Below, in pieces: positions 10,048 to 21,110 of a DNA stretch of 64,000 bases. A program made the position numbers and the translations under genes. Each line of letters starts with the position of its first letter. The stretch's first letter is position 1. Location: NCBI GenBank assembly GCA_036250195.1, contig JAVHZZ010000011.1, positions 58,842,919 through 58,906,918 on the forward strand, written 5' to 3'. Under the pieces are notes generated by a model. It made no database searches, had not been told where the DNA came from, and saw only the letters and a program-made list of their open reading frames with translations. The stretch is from Mixophyes australis (Eukaryota; Chordata; Amphibia; Anura; Limnodynastidae).

Positions 10048-12132
10048 TTCACAGGAGGTCCATGCCCCCATCTCTCCGAAAAGGAGCGGCGGCGCAGAAT
10101 AACAAACAAATTGTGTCTGTACTGTGCCAGCAATGAGCACTTCTTACAGGACTGTCCTATCCGTAGACCACGTCAGCCTACTGATCCATCCCCTGTTGCT
10201 TCCTCTCTGCATTCCAAAATTGTTTATGCTCCACCATTTCTGTTCTCGGGGATGAGACCCAATCTGCTAACTCCAGCCGCCTGTCCTGGGGCGCCAGCTC
10301 CAGCCGCCTGTCCTGGGGCGCCAGCTCCAGCCGCCTGTCCTGAGGCGCCAGCTCCAGCCGCCTGTCCTGGTGCGCCAGCTCCAGCCGCCTGTCCTGGTGC
10401 GCCAGCTCCAGCCGCCTGTCCTGAGGCGCCAGCTACCTCTGTCTCCTGTTGCGAGGTCCCAGCCTCTGTCTCCTGTTGCGAGGTCCCAGCCTCTGTCTCC
10501 TGTTGCGAGGTGCCATCATCTGCCTCTTGCTCCGAGGTGCCATCATCCTACTCTTGCTCCGAGGTGCCATTATCTGCCTCTTGCTCTGAGTCTCCTGCCA
10601 CTGTGTCCGGTCCTGAGTCTCCTGCCACTGTGTCCGGTCCTGAGTCTGCTGCCACTGTGTCCGGTCCTGAGTCTGCTGCCACTGTGTCCGGTCCTGAGTC
10701 TGCTGCCACTGTGTCCGGTCCTGAGTCTGCTGCCACTGTGTCCGGTCCTGAGTCTGCTGCCACGGTGTCCGGTCCTGAGTCTGCTGCCACGGTGTCCGGT
10801 CCTGAGTCTGCTGCCACTGTGTCCGGTCCTGAGTCTGCTGCCACTGTGTCCGGTCCTGAGTCTGCTGCCACTGTGTCCGGTCCTGAGTCTGCTGCCACGG
10901 TGTCCATTCCGCAGTCTGCTGCCACGATGTCCGGTCCGGAGTCTGCTGCCACGGTGTCCGGTCCGGAGTCTGCTGCCTCTGCACCCGAGTCTCCTGCCAC
11001 CGTGCTGCCTGGTCCTGAGTCTCTCGCCACCGTGCTACTCAGTTCGGAGTCTTCAGCCGCTGTCTCCAGTTCCGAGTCTTCAGCCGCTGTCTCCAGTTCC
11101 GAGTCTTTAGCCGCTGTCTCTGTTCCTGAGCTACAGTCTGCTCCAGAGGGGGTGCCGCCCTTGAAGCCTGCTCCAGAGGGGGCGCCGCCCTTAAAGCCTG
11201 CTCCAGAACAGGTTGCAGTCCATGCGGTTCAGCCCGAGTTGCCTGTCCATGCGGTTCAGCCCGAGTTGCCTGTCCATGCGGTTCAGCCCGAGTTGCCTGT
11301 CCATGCGGTTCAGCCCGAGTTGCCTGTCCATGCGGTTCAGCCCGAGTTGCCTGTCCATGTCCATCCCGAGGCTTCTCACAGTGATGTGCCTGCCAAGCCC
11401 ACCGCCCGGTCTGGGCCTGCTGCCAAGCCTGCCACCCAGTCCAGGCCTGCTGCCCAGTCCGGGCCTGCTGCCAAGCCTGCCACCCAGTCCAGGCCTGCTG
11501 CCCAGTCCGGGCCTGCTGCCAAGCCTGTCGCCCAGTCCGGGCTTGCTACCAAGCCTGCCACCCAGTCTGGGCCTGCTGCCAAGTCTGAACCATCCGTTGC
11601 CGAGGGTGCCAAGTCCGAACCGTCACCTTTCTTTGAGGGGCATCCTTCCCAATTTAATGCCCTTCTGAGGTTTTTTGCTTCACAGATCCCCTCCACACCA
11701 AGCCTTGTTAGTAGCCCTAGGAGACAGGTATTATTCCTAATATCCCATTTTAGGGGAGAGGCAATAGAATGGGCAAACCCATTTATTGAGACGGACCATC
11801 CCATCTTATCGGACTTACAATCCTTTATTGAGGCAGTAATTAACAAGTTTGTACCACCTCCTGCTATGCCATCTTGCGGGGCCTTTGCAATATCAGCAGT
11901 ACCACCCATCTCACCTAGTTAAGAGATACCTTTGTGCTCCTCCCAGTTGGCGCAGGTCCCAACTCCAAGGAAGTCCCGTAAAAGGGGAGGACGTAAAAAG
12001 AAAGGAGGTTCTGCAGTGCTTCAACTTCCATCTGGCATGGTCTCCTTTGCCTCTCTGCCCATAGACGATGACTTTTCTGCCGGGCCCCCCATTCTGGACT
12101 ATGATTCCGATGAATTCAGACATTGGTGGTAA
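10048..12132 (+). pseudogene. Permuted gag-like ORF: zinc knuckle, repeat region, capsid-like segment, basic tail
   Basis: One reading frame, open from 10048, is interrupted by a single TAA at 11920-11922. The N-terminal part has a CCHC zinc knuckle (CLYCASNEHFLQDC, C-x2-C-x4-H-x4-C) preceded by KERRRR, the signature of a nucleocapsid. A long Pro/Ser/Ala-rich region of tandem 9-residue repeats follows (10266-11580). Then comes a capsid-like stretch (PFFEGHPSQFNALLRFF and SHFRGEAIEWANPF, about 11620-11860). After the stop, the same frame gives a basic KSRKRGGRKKKGG segment. In ordinary Gypsy gag the capsid precedes the knuckle, so the order here is reversed. No start codon near 10048 is convincing; the first TTG or ATG could lie upstream after a frameshift. 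Minus-strand ORFs inside the repeats are shadows. Confidence 0.75.
10266..11580 (+). repeat. Series of coding 27-bp (9-codon) tandem repeat blocks
   Basis: Successive blocks with different sequences but nearly all of 27 bp period: PAACPGAPA-type (about 10266-10434), VSCCEVPAS-type (about 10438-10590), SGPESAATV-type (about 10601-10980, roughly a dozen copies), SSESSAAVS-type (about 11040-11120) and HAVQPELPV-type (11218-11352, five copies). A final Pro/Ala/Lys/Gln block (11385-11580) has about a 16-residue period. Confidence 0.9.
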
Positions 12133-12169
12133 TTGGGCATCTGGAATCCGCCCTTAAGGGAGGGGGTAC

Positions 12170-12738
12170 TGTCACGGTCTGCCTCCGTCTGCTTTGTAAC
12201 ATCTCCCTTTTAAATGCTGCTTGCTTCCTGCAGCCCCTGTTTGTTTTGAACTGTGCAGTATTTGTGTTTATTTTTAAGTGCTGCAGCAGTACCTTCATTC
12301 ACCAGAGGTGCTGCTATTGTGCCCTACTTGTATGTATCAGGGGTTAACCTGCCCTGTAATTATTCCTTGCACCTGGGTGTGTCCCTTCTTAAACCTGTCA
12401 CTCCCAGCATACATTGCTGATTATTGTTGTCATCCTGATGTTATACTCTGTGGTCACTTCCTCCTGTTGTGCTCCTGGATTTATGCTGGGTGAGATCTAT
12501 TTCAACATACATTCTGCTGACCTGTTTCATATGTGAACCTGGGACTTACCTGTGCATTTCCCTGTATATGCTGCCTGGAATCTTTCCCCACCTCCCATTT
12601 ACCTGCAACTGCTGAATATCTGGTATTTCTGCAAGCTTATGATTTCATCACCTGTTCATACTCTCCAGCAATAAACATTGTTTGTTTTTTCACCTTCTCC
12701 ATGGCTCCTTAGCTGTATTTTTACATTGATCCGTGACA
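12170..12738 (+). repeat. 3' LTR of the gag-only element
   Basis: Matches the 5' LTR along its length with scattered substitutions and a short insertion (CAGCCCCTG near 12230). It is preceded by the polypurine tract at about 12155-12168 and followed by the target duplication GAGGG at 12739-12743. Confidence 0.92.
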
Positions 12739-13285
12739 GAGGGCCCTGCTCATGAGAGCTTACATCCTAAAGGGAAGGGGGAGACACACATATAGGGTGG
12801 TACTAACTGGGGGAGAGAGTCAGGACAAGGAAGTAAGAAGGAGGACTGATAGACTTGAATTAAAAAATGAGTCTTTAGGGCACGCTTGAAGCCTTTGAGA
12901 GTAGATGCTAACCTGATGGAACGTGGAAGATTGTTCCACAGCAGGGGAGCAGCCCGGGCAAAGTCCTGAAGACGAGAGTGAGAGGAGGTGATCAGTGAAG
13001 TAGTGAGGCGGCGGTCACAGGCAGAGAGGAGTGGGCGGGTAGGAGTGTAGGTAGAGATGAGATTTGAGATGTAGGGAGGGGAGGATTGACTAAGAGCTTT
13101 AAAAGTGAGGGTGAGGAGTTTAAATTTAATTCTGTAGGGTATGGGGAGCCAATATAGTGACTGTTGGAGGGAGACTGCAGATACAGAGCGGCGGGAGAGA
13201 AAAATTAGGCGGGCAGCAGCATTGAGGATAGACTTAAGAGGATCAAGGCAAGAATCAGGTATGCCAGAGAGAAGAAGGTTATATA
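12739..13285 (-). pseudogene. L2 LINE C-terminal coding fragment (right part of split copy)
   Basis: On the minus strand a frame of about 170 residues contains [40 protein letters not shown] and FKRALKTHF, the C-terminal region of L2-clade ORF2 after the RT domain. The copy is 5'-truncated near 13285, where a TAGATAGATA run begins. It lacks the RT core and is a dead fragment that hosted the Gypsy-type insertion at 9100. Confidence 0.88.
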
Positions 13286-14336
13286 GATAGATAGATATAT
13301 ATTGCATTGTGTATTGGTTGCTTTAAGCAGATTCCAAAACATTCTATATTTCTAGCAATAAAAACAACATCCACTATGTTTCTGTACATATATTGTGAAA
13401 CTTATGGTGACTTACAAACAAATAGATACGCTATTGTAAGATCATATGTATGTAGCGTCTGCAACTATTGTTAGATTTCTATTTCACTTTTGATTTCTTT
13501 GACTTAAAAATGGTGCAACTCACTAATATTTTACTGTATGTGTCCATTCAGTTTTTAAAAGCTATAACATGCAGAATTCCTATTTTTAATCACTATGTAA
13601 TTAGTTTATGAAATATATAATTCATGGTATATGATGCCGCTATATAAATAAATGATGATGATGATGGTATGTTAGAAAAACACATTGAAACATACCCAAC
13701 AGTTGTAGACAATCAAATGTATTTAAAAAGGCAAAAAAATCTTTAACTCCACCATAATATTCAAAAGAAAAAACAAAAACATTTATAAAAAATTCACAAT
13801 GTCCAATAAACTGCAGTCTGTTATACTACTTATAATTAGAAATGTTATGATCATTGCACCTTTGGACATGAATATCTTTTCACAGAAATACTACCACTCC
13901 AAACACACAGGTAAGGTATACATGACCAATATAAGATCCAGGAGCATTCTGTGAAAAAAAACAAAAGAACGTCCACAGATCAGATATAAAAATATTTAAT
14001 ATAAAAAAAACAGAATATAATCTCGGAGTGCCAGGATCACAATGAATATACTCCTTGAAACTCATAGCAATAATATTTTTCTATACTTGTCTGGGCACGT
14101 AGTGTCTGCATGTCGCGAGAAGCAGACCTACATGTTCATATATAGAATGTAAAGTTATCTAAATGTGAGTAAATTACTGATTTTTGTTAGATTAACTTTT
14201 ATACTATATGAAAGCTCTTGTTGTGTACAGTGCACTTGTTGTGTACAACTCCTGAATCTATTACTGAGGAAATGTTTTTAATCACTGTTATGTTATTTTC
14301 AAACTAAGCTAATAAGAATGACTAGTAAGCAGCTGT
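13286..14336. other. AT-rich intron sequence with a short L2 tail
   Basis: No gene is seen. At about 13632-13668 there is a short plus-oriented L2 3' end (GCCGCTATATAAATAAATGA followed by GATGATGATG), probably an extremely 5'-truncated insertion. Confidence 0.5.
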
Positions 14337-14341
14337 ATATG

Positions 14342-14868
14342 TGTCACAGTTCTGCAAATAGGATTCTTGATCTGCCCAATTTATCATTACTCCTAGCAAG
14401 GAGCGGGGTCTAACGAACGGACGGTGCTCACCAGGGACAGCCGCAAGGTGGTTTGGACTTAGCTGCGTCCGCCCGCATGTCGCGGCCCCTACTAGCAGTA
14501 TCAGGCGAGATCTATTAGGGGAATGAGAAGGAAGGCACTAGCAGATAGCAGGTAACAGCAGGAGAGATGGAGCGCAAGTTCTGTAGGCAATTTGAGGAAC
14601 TAGGAGTGTTGGAGCGTAAACTCTGTAGACAAGTAGTACAGCGGAGTAGTGGAGTGTAAGCTCTGTAGACGAGCAGTACAGCTGAGTGGTGGAGCATAAG
14701 CTCTGTAGACAAGCAGTACAGCAGAGTGGTGGAGCGTAAGCTCTGTAGACAAGCAATACAGCTAAATGGTGGAGCGTAAGTTCTTGTGACCATGCAGTAC
14801 AGTGGTGAAATGGAGCGTGAGCTCTTGTGGAAAGCGGTACAGCAGGATGAGATGGAGCGTAAGCTCTT
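14342..14868 (-). repeat. 3' LTR of the old Gypsy, left piece, with minisatellite
   Basis: It starts TGTCACA next to the target duplication. From about 14565 to 14868 it is a minisatellite with imperfect units of about 40-50 bp around GGAGCGTAAGCTCTGTAGAC and AAGCAGTACAGC (seven or eight copies). The LTR resumes at 22638 beyond the younger insertion. Confidence 0.75.
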
Positions 14869-15584
14869 TGTTAGGAACTCCCAAGCCAGTACAGTGAAAC
14901 TCGTGAACTTCTCAGAAGGCCAGGTGTTCGCTGGAGCCCCTAGTGGTGGGGACAGACTGGGCTGCGGGCCGACCGAGGGTCGAGTGACGTATACTGACTT
15001 AAAGGAGTTCCCAGAAGTGGAGTGATTGGCGGGCTGTAGTTAAGTAGAATCCTAGGTCAAAGGGTCACAGGCACAGATGCAATATCCAAAGACAAGCGAA
15101 GGGTCAAACACACAGGCAGAGAAGCAAAATCCGAAGTCCAGGCAAAAGGTCGAGGTCAGAAGAGAAGGGTCACAGGTCCAATAACAAGCAGGGGTCAAAA
15201 CACGGGTAGTCAAATCCAAGGTAGCAGGAACCAAAACAGATAGCACAAGCAGGCAGCAGGACTGAGGACAGAACGCTATAACCGGCAGTGAGGCTGCCTT
15301 AAATACCAGTAGTGGCCAATCAGAGCCTAGCTCTGAAATCACATGGGTAGGCTCAATCCTGCCACATTAATCAGCCCACAGGCTTGTGGGCGCTTCTGCG
15401 CATGCGCCCGGCTGTTCCCAGCTGCCGGGACGCAGCGCCCCTGTAATTAGCGTCCGACCGTTGCCCTGGCAGCGGTCGGGTAAAGGCAGGAAGTGACGTC
15501 CCGGTTGCCATAGCGACGACCGGGACGCCTACAGGAACTAGGTGAGAGTTGCGGCGGTGCCCGCGGCCGCCTCGACTGCTAACA
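14869..15584 (-). repeat. 3' LTR of the younger Gypsy (716 bp)
   Basis: Plus-strand limits are TGTTAGGAACTCCC and CTGCTAACA. On the minus strand the polypurine tract CAAGGGGGGGTAC lies immediately before it (15585-15597). It contains a TATA box (TATTTAAG on the minus strand, 15305-15298) and GCCGGTTATA (15286-15277). Spacing between them is 19 bp because of a 12-bp deletion relative to the right copy. Confidence 0.93.
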
Positions 15585-15599
15585 GTACCCCCCCTTGAG

Positions 15600-16809
15600 G
15601 AGGGGTCAAGGAACCCCGACATCCAGGTTTCGTGGGAAACTTATTAAATAACACTTTAATGAGCCTTTCAGCATGGAGACGCTTCTGTGGTATCCAAGAT
15701 CGTTCCTCAGGGCCATAACCCTTCGAATGTACGAGGAACTGAAGTTGGCCTTGGACCTTTCTTGAGTCAAGGATTCTTTCGACAAGATATTCATGGTCTC
15801 CATTCACCATCAGAGGCCGGGGCCTGTTGGAGAAAGGTTGATTGAACTTACTGAGAGCGGCGACTTTCTTCAGAAGCGAACAATGAAAGGTTGCAGGTAT
15901 TTTTAAGGAGGTTGGTAGTTTTAGCCTAAATGCCACTGGATTAATTTTCCTCTCAATTAGAAACGGTCGAATGTATCGGGGCCCCAGCTTCTTACAAGGT
16001 TTCTGCAACCTGATGTTCCGTGTGGATAACCAAACCCAATCCCCCACTTTCAATGAACATGGTCTACGGTGATGGTCAGCGAAGACCTTGGATTTTCGGG
16101 AAGCTTGACCTAGTGCAGCGTGTACCTTTTTCCAGACGGACCTTAGCCTGGCCGTAAAAGCAGGTGTTCCGGAATCCCCGCAGGGAACAGTAGTAGAGAA
16201 CGAGTTGGATTTTGGGTGAAACCCGAAGTTGCAGAAAAACGGGGATGTATGAATAGTAAAATGGCAAGAATTATTGTGCGCGAATTCTGCCCAGGGCAAA
16301 AGAGAGGACCAATTATCGTGGAATTTAGACACATAGATGCGCAAAAACTGTTCCAGAGCTTGGTTCGTCCTCTCTGTCTGTCCATTCGACTGGGGATGAT
16401 ATGCTGAGGACAGACTGATAGAGATCCCGATGGACTTACAAAAGGTTTTCCAAAACCGGGCAATAAACTGGGATCCTCGATCCGATACGATATCTTCAGG
16501 AGTCCCATGAAGACGAAAAATATGCGTCAAAAACAAGGTGGTCAGGGTCCTGGCATCCGGTAACTTGGGCAAAGCTGTAAAATGTGCCATCTTACTGAAC
16601 CGATCGACAACTACCAGGATGGTGTTATGTCCTGCGGATACTGGTAGGTCGACAATGAAATCCATCGACAAATGGGTCCAAGGCCTGCTCGGGGCCGGCA
16701 AGGGTAACAATAGCCCAGAAGGACGGTTCCTATCGGTTTTGTTTTTAGCACACACAGGACAAGCCCGAACATAATTCTCCACATCGTCTGACAAAGTGGG
16801 CCACCACAA
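15600..16809 (-). pseudogene. Gypsy integrase and chromodomain (3' end of pol of the younger Gypsy)
   Basis: This minus-strand frame carries the last half of the zinc-binding domain ([10 protein letters not shown]), the integrase core with DFIVDLP, SDRGSQF and SNGQTER (the D, D and x35-E pattern), the C-terminal DNA-binding part (VGDWVWLSTRNI, LGPRYIRPF) and a chromodomain near its end (EYLVERILDSRKVQ, FLVHSKGYGPEERSWIP). Such integrases insert the cDNA and the chromodomain can bind histone marks. The first part, down to 16109, is duplicated almost exactly at 18240-18940. A chromodomain is a hallmark of chromovirus-type Gypsy elements. Confidence 0.88.
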
Positions 16810-18239
16810 CCAACAAGAAAGAACCTCAATAGTCCTACGGATTCCCGGATGGCCAGCACAGCGGTTGTTGTGGCCTTCAATGAGAACAGATTTCCTTAAA
16901 TGGACTGGGACAAATAATTTGTTGACCGGTGTCTGAACCGGAGCGATTCTCTGGAAGCGCCGGATAGTTGCTCCTAGATCCTGGGTGAGTCCAAGATGAA
17001 CAGTAGTTGTAGGAACAATAGTGCAATGGGTCAGGAGACTGAGGATGATGGGCCAAAAAACTTTGAGACAAGGAATCGGCCTTAGTATTTTTAGAACCTG
17101 GACGGAATGTAATAATGAAGTTAAATCTGGTGAAAAATAAGGCCCAGCGGGCCTGCCTAGGATTCAGGGTTTTAAAGGTCTGGATGTATTGGAGGTTTTT
17201 ATGGTCCGTGAAGATGGTGATGGTATGAGTAGCTCCCTCCAACCAATGTCGCCATTCCTCCAGTGCCAACTTAATGGCCAACAATTCACGATTGCCGACA
17301 TCATAATTACATTCGGCAGATAGAAATTTTTTAGAAAAAAATGCACAAGGATGTAATTTTTTGCTCCTTGGGTCTTTCTGAGAAAGGATGGCGCCAGCAC
17401 CGATATCAGAAGCGTCCACCTCTACAATGAACGGAAGTTCCGGATCAGGATGTCTCAGCACTGGGGCCGAAATAAAAGCAGCTTTGAGTGCCGAGAAACT
17501 CACCAATGCCTCCGAAGGCCACTTGGCTGGGTTAGCTCCCTTTCGAGTGAGGGCAGTGATAGGAGCCACTAACGAGGAAAAATAGTCAATAAACCTCCGG
17601 TAATAATTTGCGAATCCGAGGAACCTCTGGATCGCCTTCAGATTAGTAGGGAGGACCCATTCCTGGATTGCTCGAACTTTGGCTGGGTCTATTGCGAATC
17701 CTGATGAGGAGATGATATATCCCAGAAATGACACAGTGGCCACCTCAAATTTGCATTTCTCCCTTTTTGCATATAGGTGATGTTCCCGTAATTTCAGCAG
17801 AACTTGGCGAACATGTTGACGGTGCTGAAGCAAAGACTCAGAGTAGATCAAAATATCATCCAGATACACAACTACTGTTTTACCCAGGAACTCTCGTAAA
17901 ACGTTGTTGATCAGGTCCTGGAAAACCGCCGGAGCGTTGCATAACCCGAATGGCATCACGAGATATTCATAATGTCCCGACTGGGTATTGAAAGCAGTCT
18001 TCCATTCATCCCCTTTCTTGATTTGAATAAGATTGTAAGCCCCTCTGTGGTCAATCTTCGAAAATATAGTGGCAGATTTTAATTGATCAAACAACACCGA
18101 AATCAACGGTAACGGGTACATATTCTTAATAGTGATGTTGTTCAGTCCACGGAAATCAATGCATGGTCTAAGACTGCCATCTTTTTTTGACACGAAAAAA
18201 CAACCTGCGCCTACGGGAGATTTAGAAGGACGTATGAAT
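16109..18239 (-). repeat. 2131-bp tandem duplication, copy B
   Basis: The same sequence recurs at 18240-20370 with a constant offset of 2131 bp. The only difference noticed is 16552 T versus 18683 C (Thr versus Ala in integrase). The break sequences share CCT at both ends and at the central junction, consistent with 3-bp microhomology. On the minus strand the unit runs from GFIRPSKSP of RT to KVHAAL of integrase. Confidence 0.93.
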
Positions 18240-18940
18240 CCTAGTGCAGCGTGTACCTTTTTCCAGACGGACCTTAGCCTGGCCGTAAAAGCAGGTGTTC
18301 CGGAATCCCCGCAGGGAACAGTAGTAGAGAACGAGTTGGATTTTGGGTGAAACCCGAAGTTGCAGAAAAACGGGGATGTATGAATAGTAAAATGGCAAGA
18401 ATTATTGTGCGCGAATTCTGCCCAGGGCAAAAGAGAGGACCAATTATCGTGGAATTTAGACACATAGATGCGCAAAAACTGTTCCAGAGCTTGGTTCGTC
18501 CTCTCTGTCTGTCCATTCGACTGGGGATGATATGCTGAGGACAGACTGATAGAGATCCCGATGGACTTACAAAAGGTTTTCCAAAACCGGGCAATAAACT
18601 GGGATCCTCGATCCGATACGATATCTTCAGGAGTCCCATGAAGACGAAAAATATGCGTCAAAAACAAGGTGGCCAGGGTCCTGGCATCCGGTAACTTGGG
18701 CAAAGCTGTAAAATGTGCCATCTTACTGAACCGATCGACAACTACCAGGATGGTGTTATGTCCTGCGGATACTGGTAGGTCGACAATGAAATCCATCGAC
18801 AAATGGGTCCAAGGCCTGCTCGGGGCCGGCAAGGGTAACAATAGCCCAGAAGGACGGTTCCTATCGGTTTTGTTTTTAGCACACACAGGACAAGCCCGAA
18901 CATAATTCTCCACATCGTCTGACAAAGTGGGCCACCACAA
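16877..18940 (-). pseudogene. Chimeric ORF: integrase core fused to RT-RNase H by the tandem duplication
   Basis: A 687-codon open frame that reads integrase ([30 protein letters not shown]) and then, without a stop, enters reverse transcriptase at GFIRPSKSP. It continues through YLDDILIYS, RNase H ([20 protein letters not shown]) and ends at the same frameshift-derived stop seen in the other copy. This domain order does not occur in a working Gypsy pol; it is produced by the junction between the two 2131-bp units at 18239/18240. I infer it is a structural by-product and not a functional gene, although it is open throughout. Confidence 0.9.
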
Positions 18941-20370
18941 CCAACAAGAAAGAACCTCAATAGTCCTACGGATTCCCGGATGGCCAGCACAGCGGTTGTT
19001 GTGGCCTTCAATGAGAACAGATTTCCTTAAATGGACTGGGACAAATAATTTGTTGACCGGTGTCTGAACCGGAGCGATTCTCTGGAAGCGCCGGATAGTT
19101 GCTCCTAGATCCTGGGTGAGTCCAAGATGAACAGTAGTTGTAGGAACAATAGTGCAATGGGTCAGGAGACTGAGGATGATGGGCCAAAAAACTTTGAGAC
19201 AAGGAATCGGCCTTAGTATTTTTAGAACCTGGACGGAATGTAATAATGAAGTTAAATCTGGTGAAAAATAAGGCCCAGCGGGCCTGCCTAGGATTCAGGG
19301 TTTTAAAGGTCTGGATGTATTGGAGGTTTTTATGGTCCGTGAAGATGGTGATGGTATGAGTAGCTCCCTCCAACCAATGTCGCCATTCCTCCAGTGCCAA
19401 CTTAATGGCCAACAATTCACGATTGCCGACATCATAATTACATTCGGCAGATAGAAATTTTTTAGAAAAAAATGCACAAGGATGTAATTTTTTGCTCCTT
19501 GGGTCTTTCTGAGAAAGGATGGCGCCAGCACCGATATCAGAAGCGTCCACCTCTACAATGAACGGAAGTTCCGGATCAGGATGTCTCAGCACTGGGGCCG
19601 AAATAAAAGCAGCTTTGAGTGCCGAGAAACTCACCAATGCCTCCGAAGGCCACTTGGCTGGGTTAGCTCCCTTTCGAGTGAGGGCAGTGATAGGAGCCAC
19701 TAACGAGGAAAAATAGTCAATAAACCTCCGGTAATAATTTGCGAATCCGAGGAACCTCTGGATCGCCTTCAGATTAGTAGGGAGGACCCATTCCTGGATT
19801 GCTCGAACTTTGGCTGGGTCTATTGCGAATCCTGATGAGGAGATGATATATCCCAGAAATGACACAGTGGCCACCTCAAATTTGCATTTCTCCCTTTTTG
19901 CATATAGGTGATGTTCCCGTAATTTCAGCAGAACTTGGCGAACATGTTGACGGTGCTGAAGCAAAGACTCAGAGTAGATCAAAATATCATCCAGATACAC
20001 AACTACTGTTTTACCCAGGAACTCTCGTAAAACGTTGTTGATCAGGTCCTGGAAAACCGCCGGAGCGTTGCATAACCCGAATGGCATCACGAGATATTCA
20101 TAATGTCCCGACTGGGTATTGAAAGCAGTCTTCCATTCATCCCCTTTCTTGATTTGAATAAGATTGTAAGCCCCTCTGTGGTCAATCTTCGAAAATATAG
20201 TGGCAGATTTTAATTGATCAAACAACACCGAAATCAACGGTAACGGGTACATATTCTTAATAGTGATGTTGTTCAGTCCACGGAAATCAATGCATGGTCT
20301 AAGACTGCCATCTTTTTTTGACACGAAAAAACAACCTGCGCCTACGGGAGATTTAGAAGGACGTATGAAT
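18240..20370 (-). repeat. 2131-bp tandem duplication, copy A
   Basis: Upstream copy with respect to the transcribed (minus) strand; it joins the rest of pol at 20371. It is nearly identical to 16109-18239, including the shared frame break between RNase H and integrase, so the break predates the duplication. Confidence 0.93.
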
Positions 20371-21110
20371 CCTTTTTCCAGGTTTTCCTCCACGTATAGC
20401 TCCATGGCCTGAGTCTCTGGAATGGACAAGGAGTATAACCGCCTTTTGGGCAACTTGGAACCCGGGACTAAATCAATGGCGCAGTCATATTCTCGATGTG
20501 GTGGAAGGGAATCAGCTTTCCTTTTGCAGAACACATCAGAGAAGTCCTGGTAGGGTACCGGCAACAAGTCTGGACTAGGCTGTAGGATTCTAAGCGGCAG
20601 GGTCAAGCAAGATGTGGAACACTCGGGACTCCAACGAGTAATCTCTCCACTTTTCCAGTCAATAAGGGGATTATGACTGCGAAGCCAGGGATACCCCAAT
20701 ATCAACGGAGCAGAGGGACAACTAATAAGATAGAAAGAGAGCTCCTCTGTATGGAGGACTCCTACAGACAACCGAACCATTGGAGTCCTAGCGAGAATCC
20801 TTCCCCCAGGCAAGGGGTTACCATCCAAACCACATGTGGTGATGCTTGATCCTAACTTGATATGCGGAATATCAAGCGACTGAGCCAAATGTATATCCAG
20901 AAAATTACCAGCCGCACCACTGTCAAGAAACGCTTTCAGGTCCATGGATCTCCCACGGAAACTTAGACGACCAGGGACTAATAAAGAATTTTCTGAAGAG
21001 GTAATCTGAAGACCGAAGCGCACCTCTTCACCTGCACTTAGGTTTTGGGGTTTCCCGGCTTGTTGGGACATGAGCGAACTAAGTGGCCTGGTTGACCACA
21101 ATACATACAC
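19008..21110 (-). pseudogene. Gypsy pol: protease, reverse transcriptase, RNase H
   Basis: A 700-codon minus-strand frame overlapping the end of gag by 73 nt in a different phase. It shows a retropepsin motif (DSGA at 63-66), RT palm motifs ([21 protein letters not shown] at 372-375), the connection ([12 protein letters not shown]) and RNase H (VEVDAS, TDHKN). The frame ends 33 codons after the last recognisable RNase H/tether segment because of a frameshift between about 19165 and 19200; the neighbouring frame continues as the integrase zinc domain. The protein matures the polyprotein and copies the RNA into cDNA. Apart from that frameshift this part is well preserved. Confidence 0.92.

Larger units (their letters stand above)
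9100..12738 (+). mobile_element. Non-autonomous, gag-only Gypsy-type LTR element
   Basis: Two similar LTRs (563 and 569 bp) flank a 2.5-kb interior with no protease, reverse transcriptase or integrase. The LTRs begin TGTCACGG and end CCGTGACA. The whole element is flanked by the 5-bp target duplication GAGGG and sits inside an L2 LINE. The interior has a primer site just after the 5' LTR (TATAACCGGC, 9664-9673) and a purine tract before the 3' LTR (AAGGGAGGGGGTAC). It must have been mobilised by proteins supplied by another element. The LTRs differ by a number of substitutions and small indels, so the insertion is not very recent. Confidence 0.9.

Noticed and set aside
10433..11030. Two long minus-strand ORFs (183 and 160 codons) with repeated residues
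   Set aside because: They mirror the 27-bp repeat array of the plus-strand gag-like frame. A period divisible by three keeps all frames open, so length is no evidence of coding.
11932..12132. Separate small gene after the gag-like ORF
   Set aside because: It is in the same frame as the gag-like ORF and separated only by one TAA, so it is the tail of that frame.
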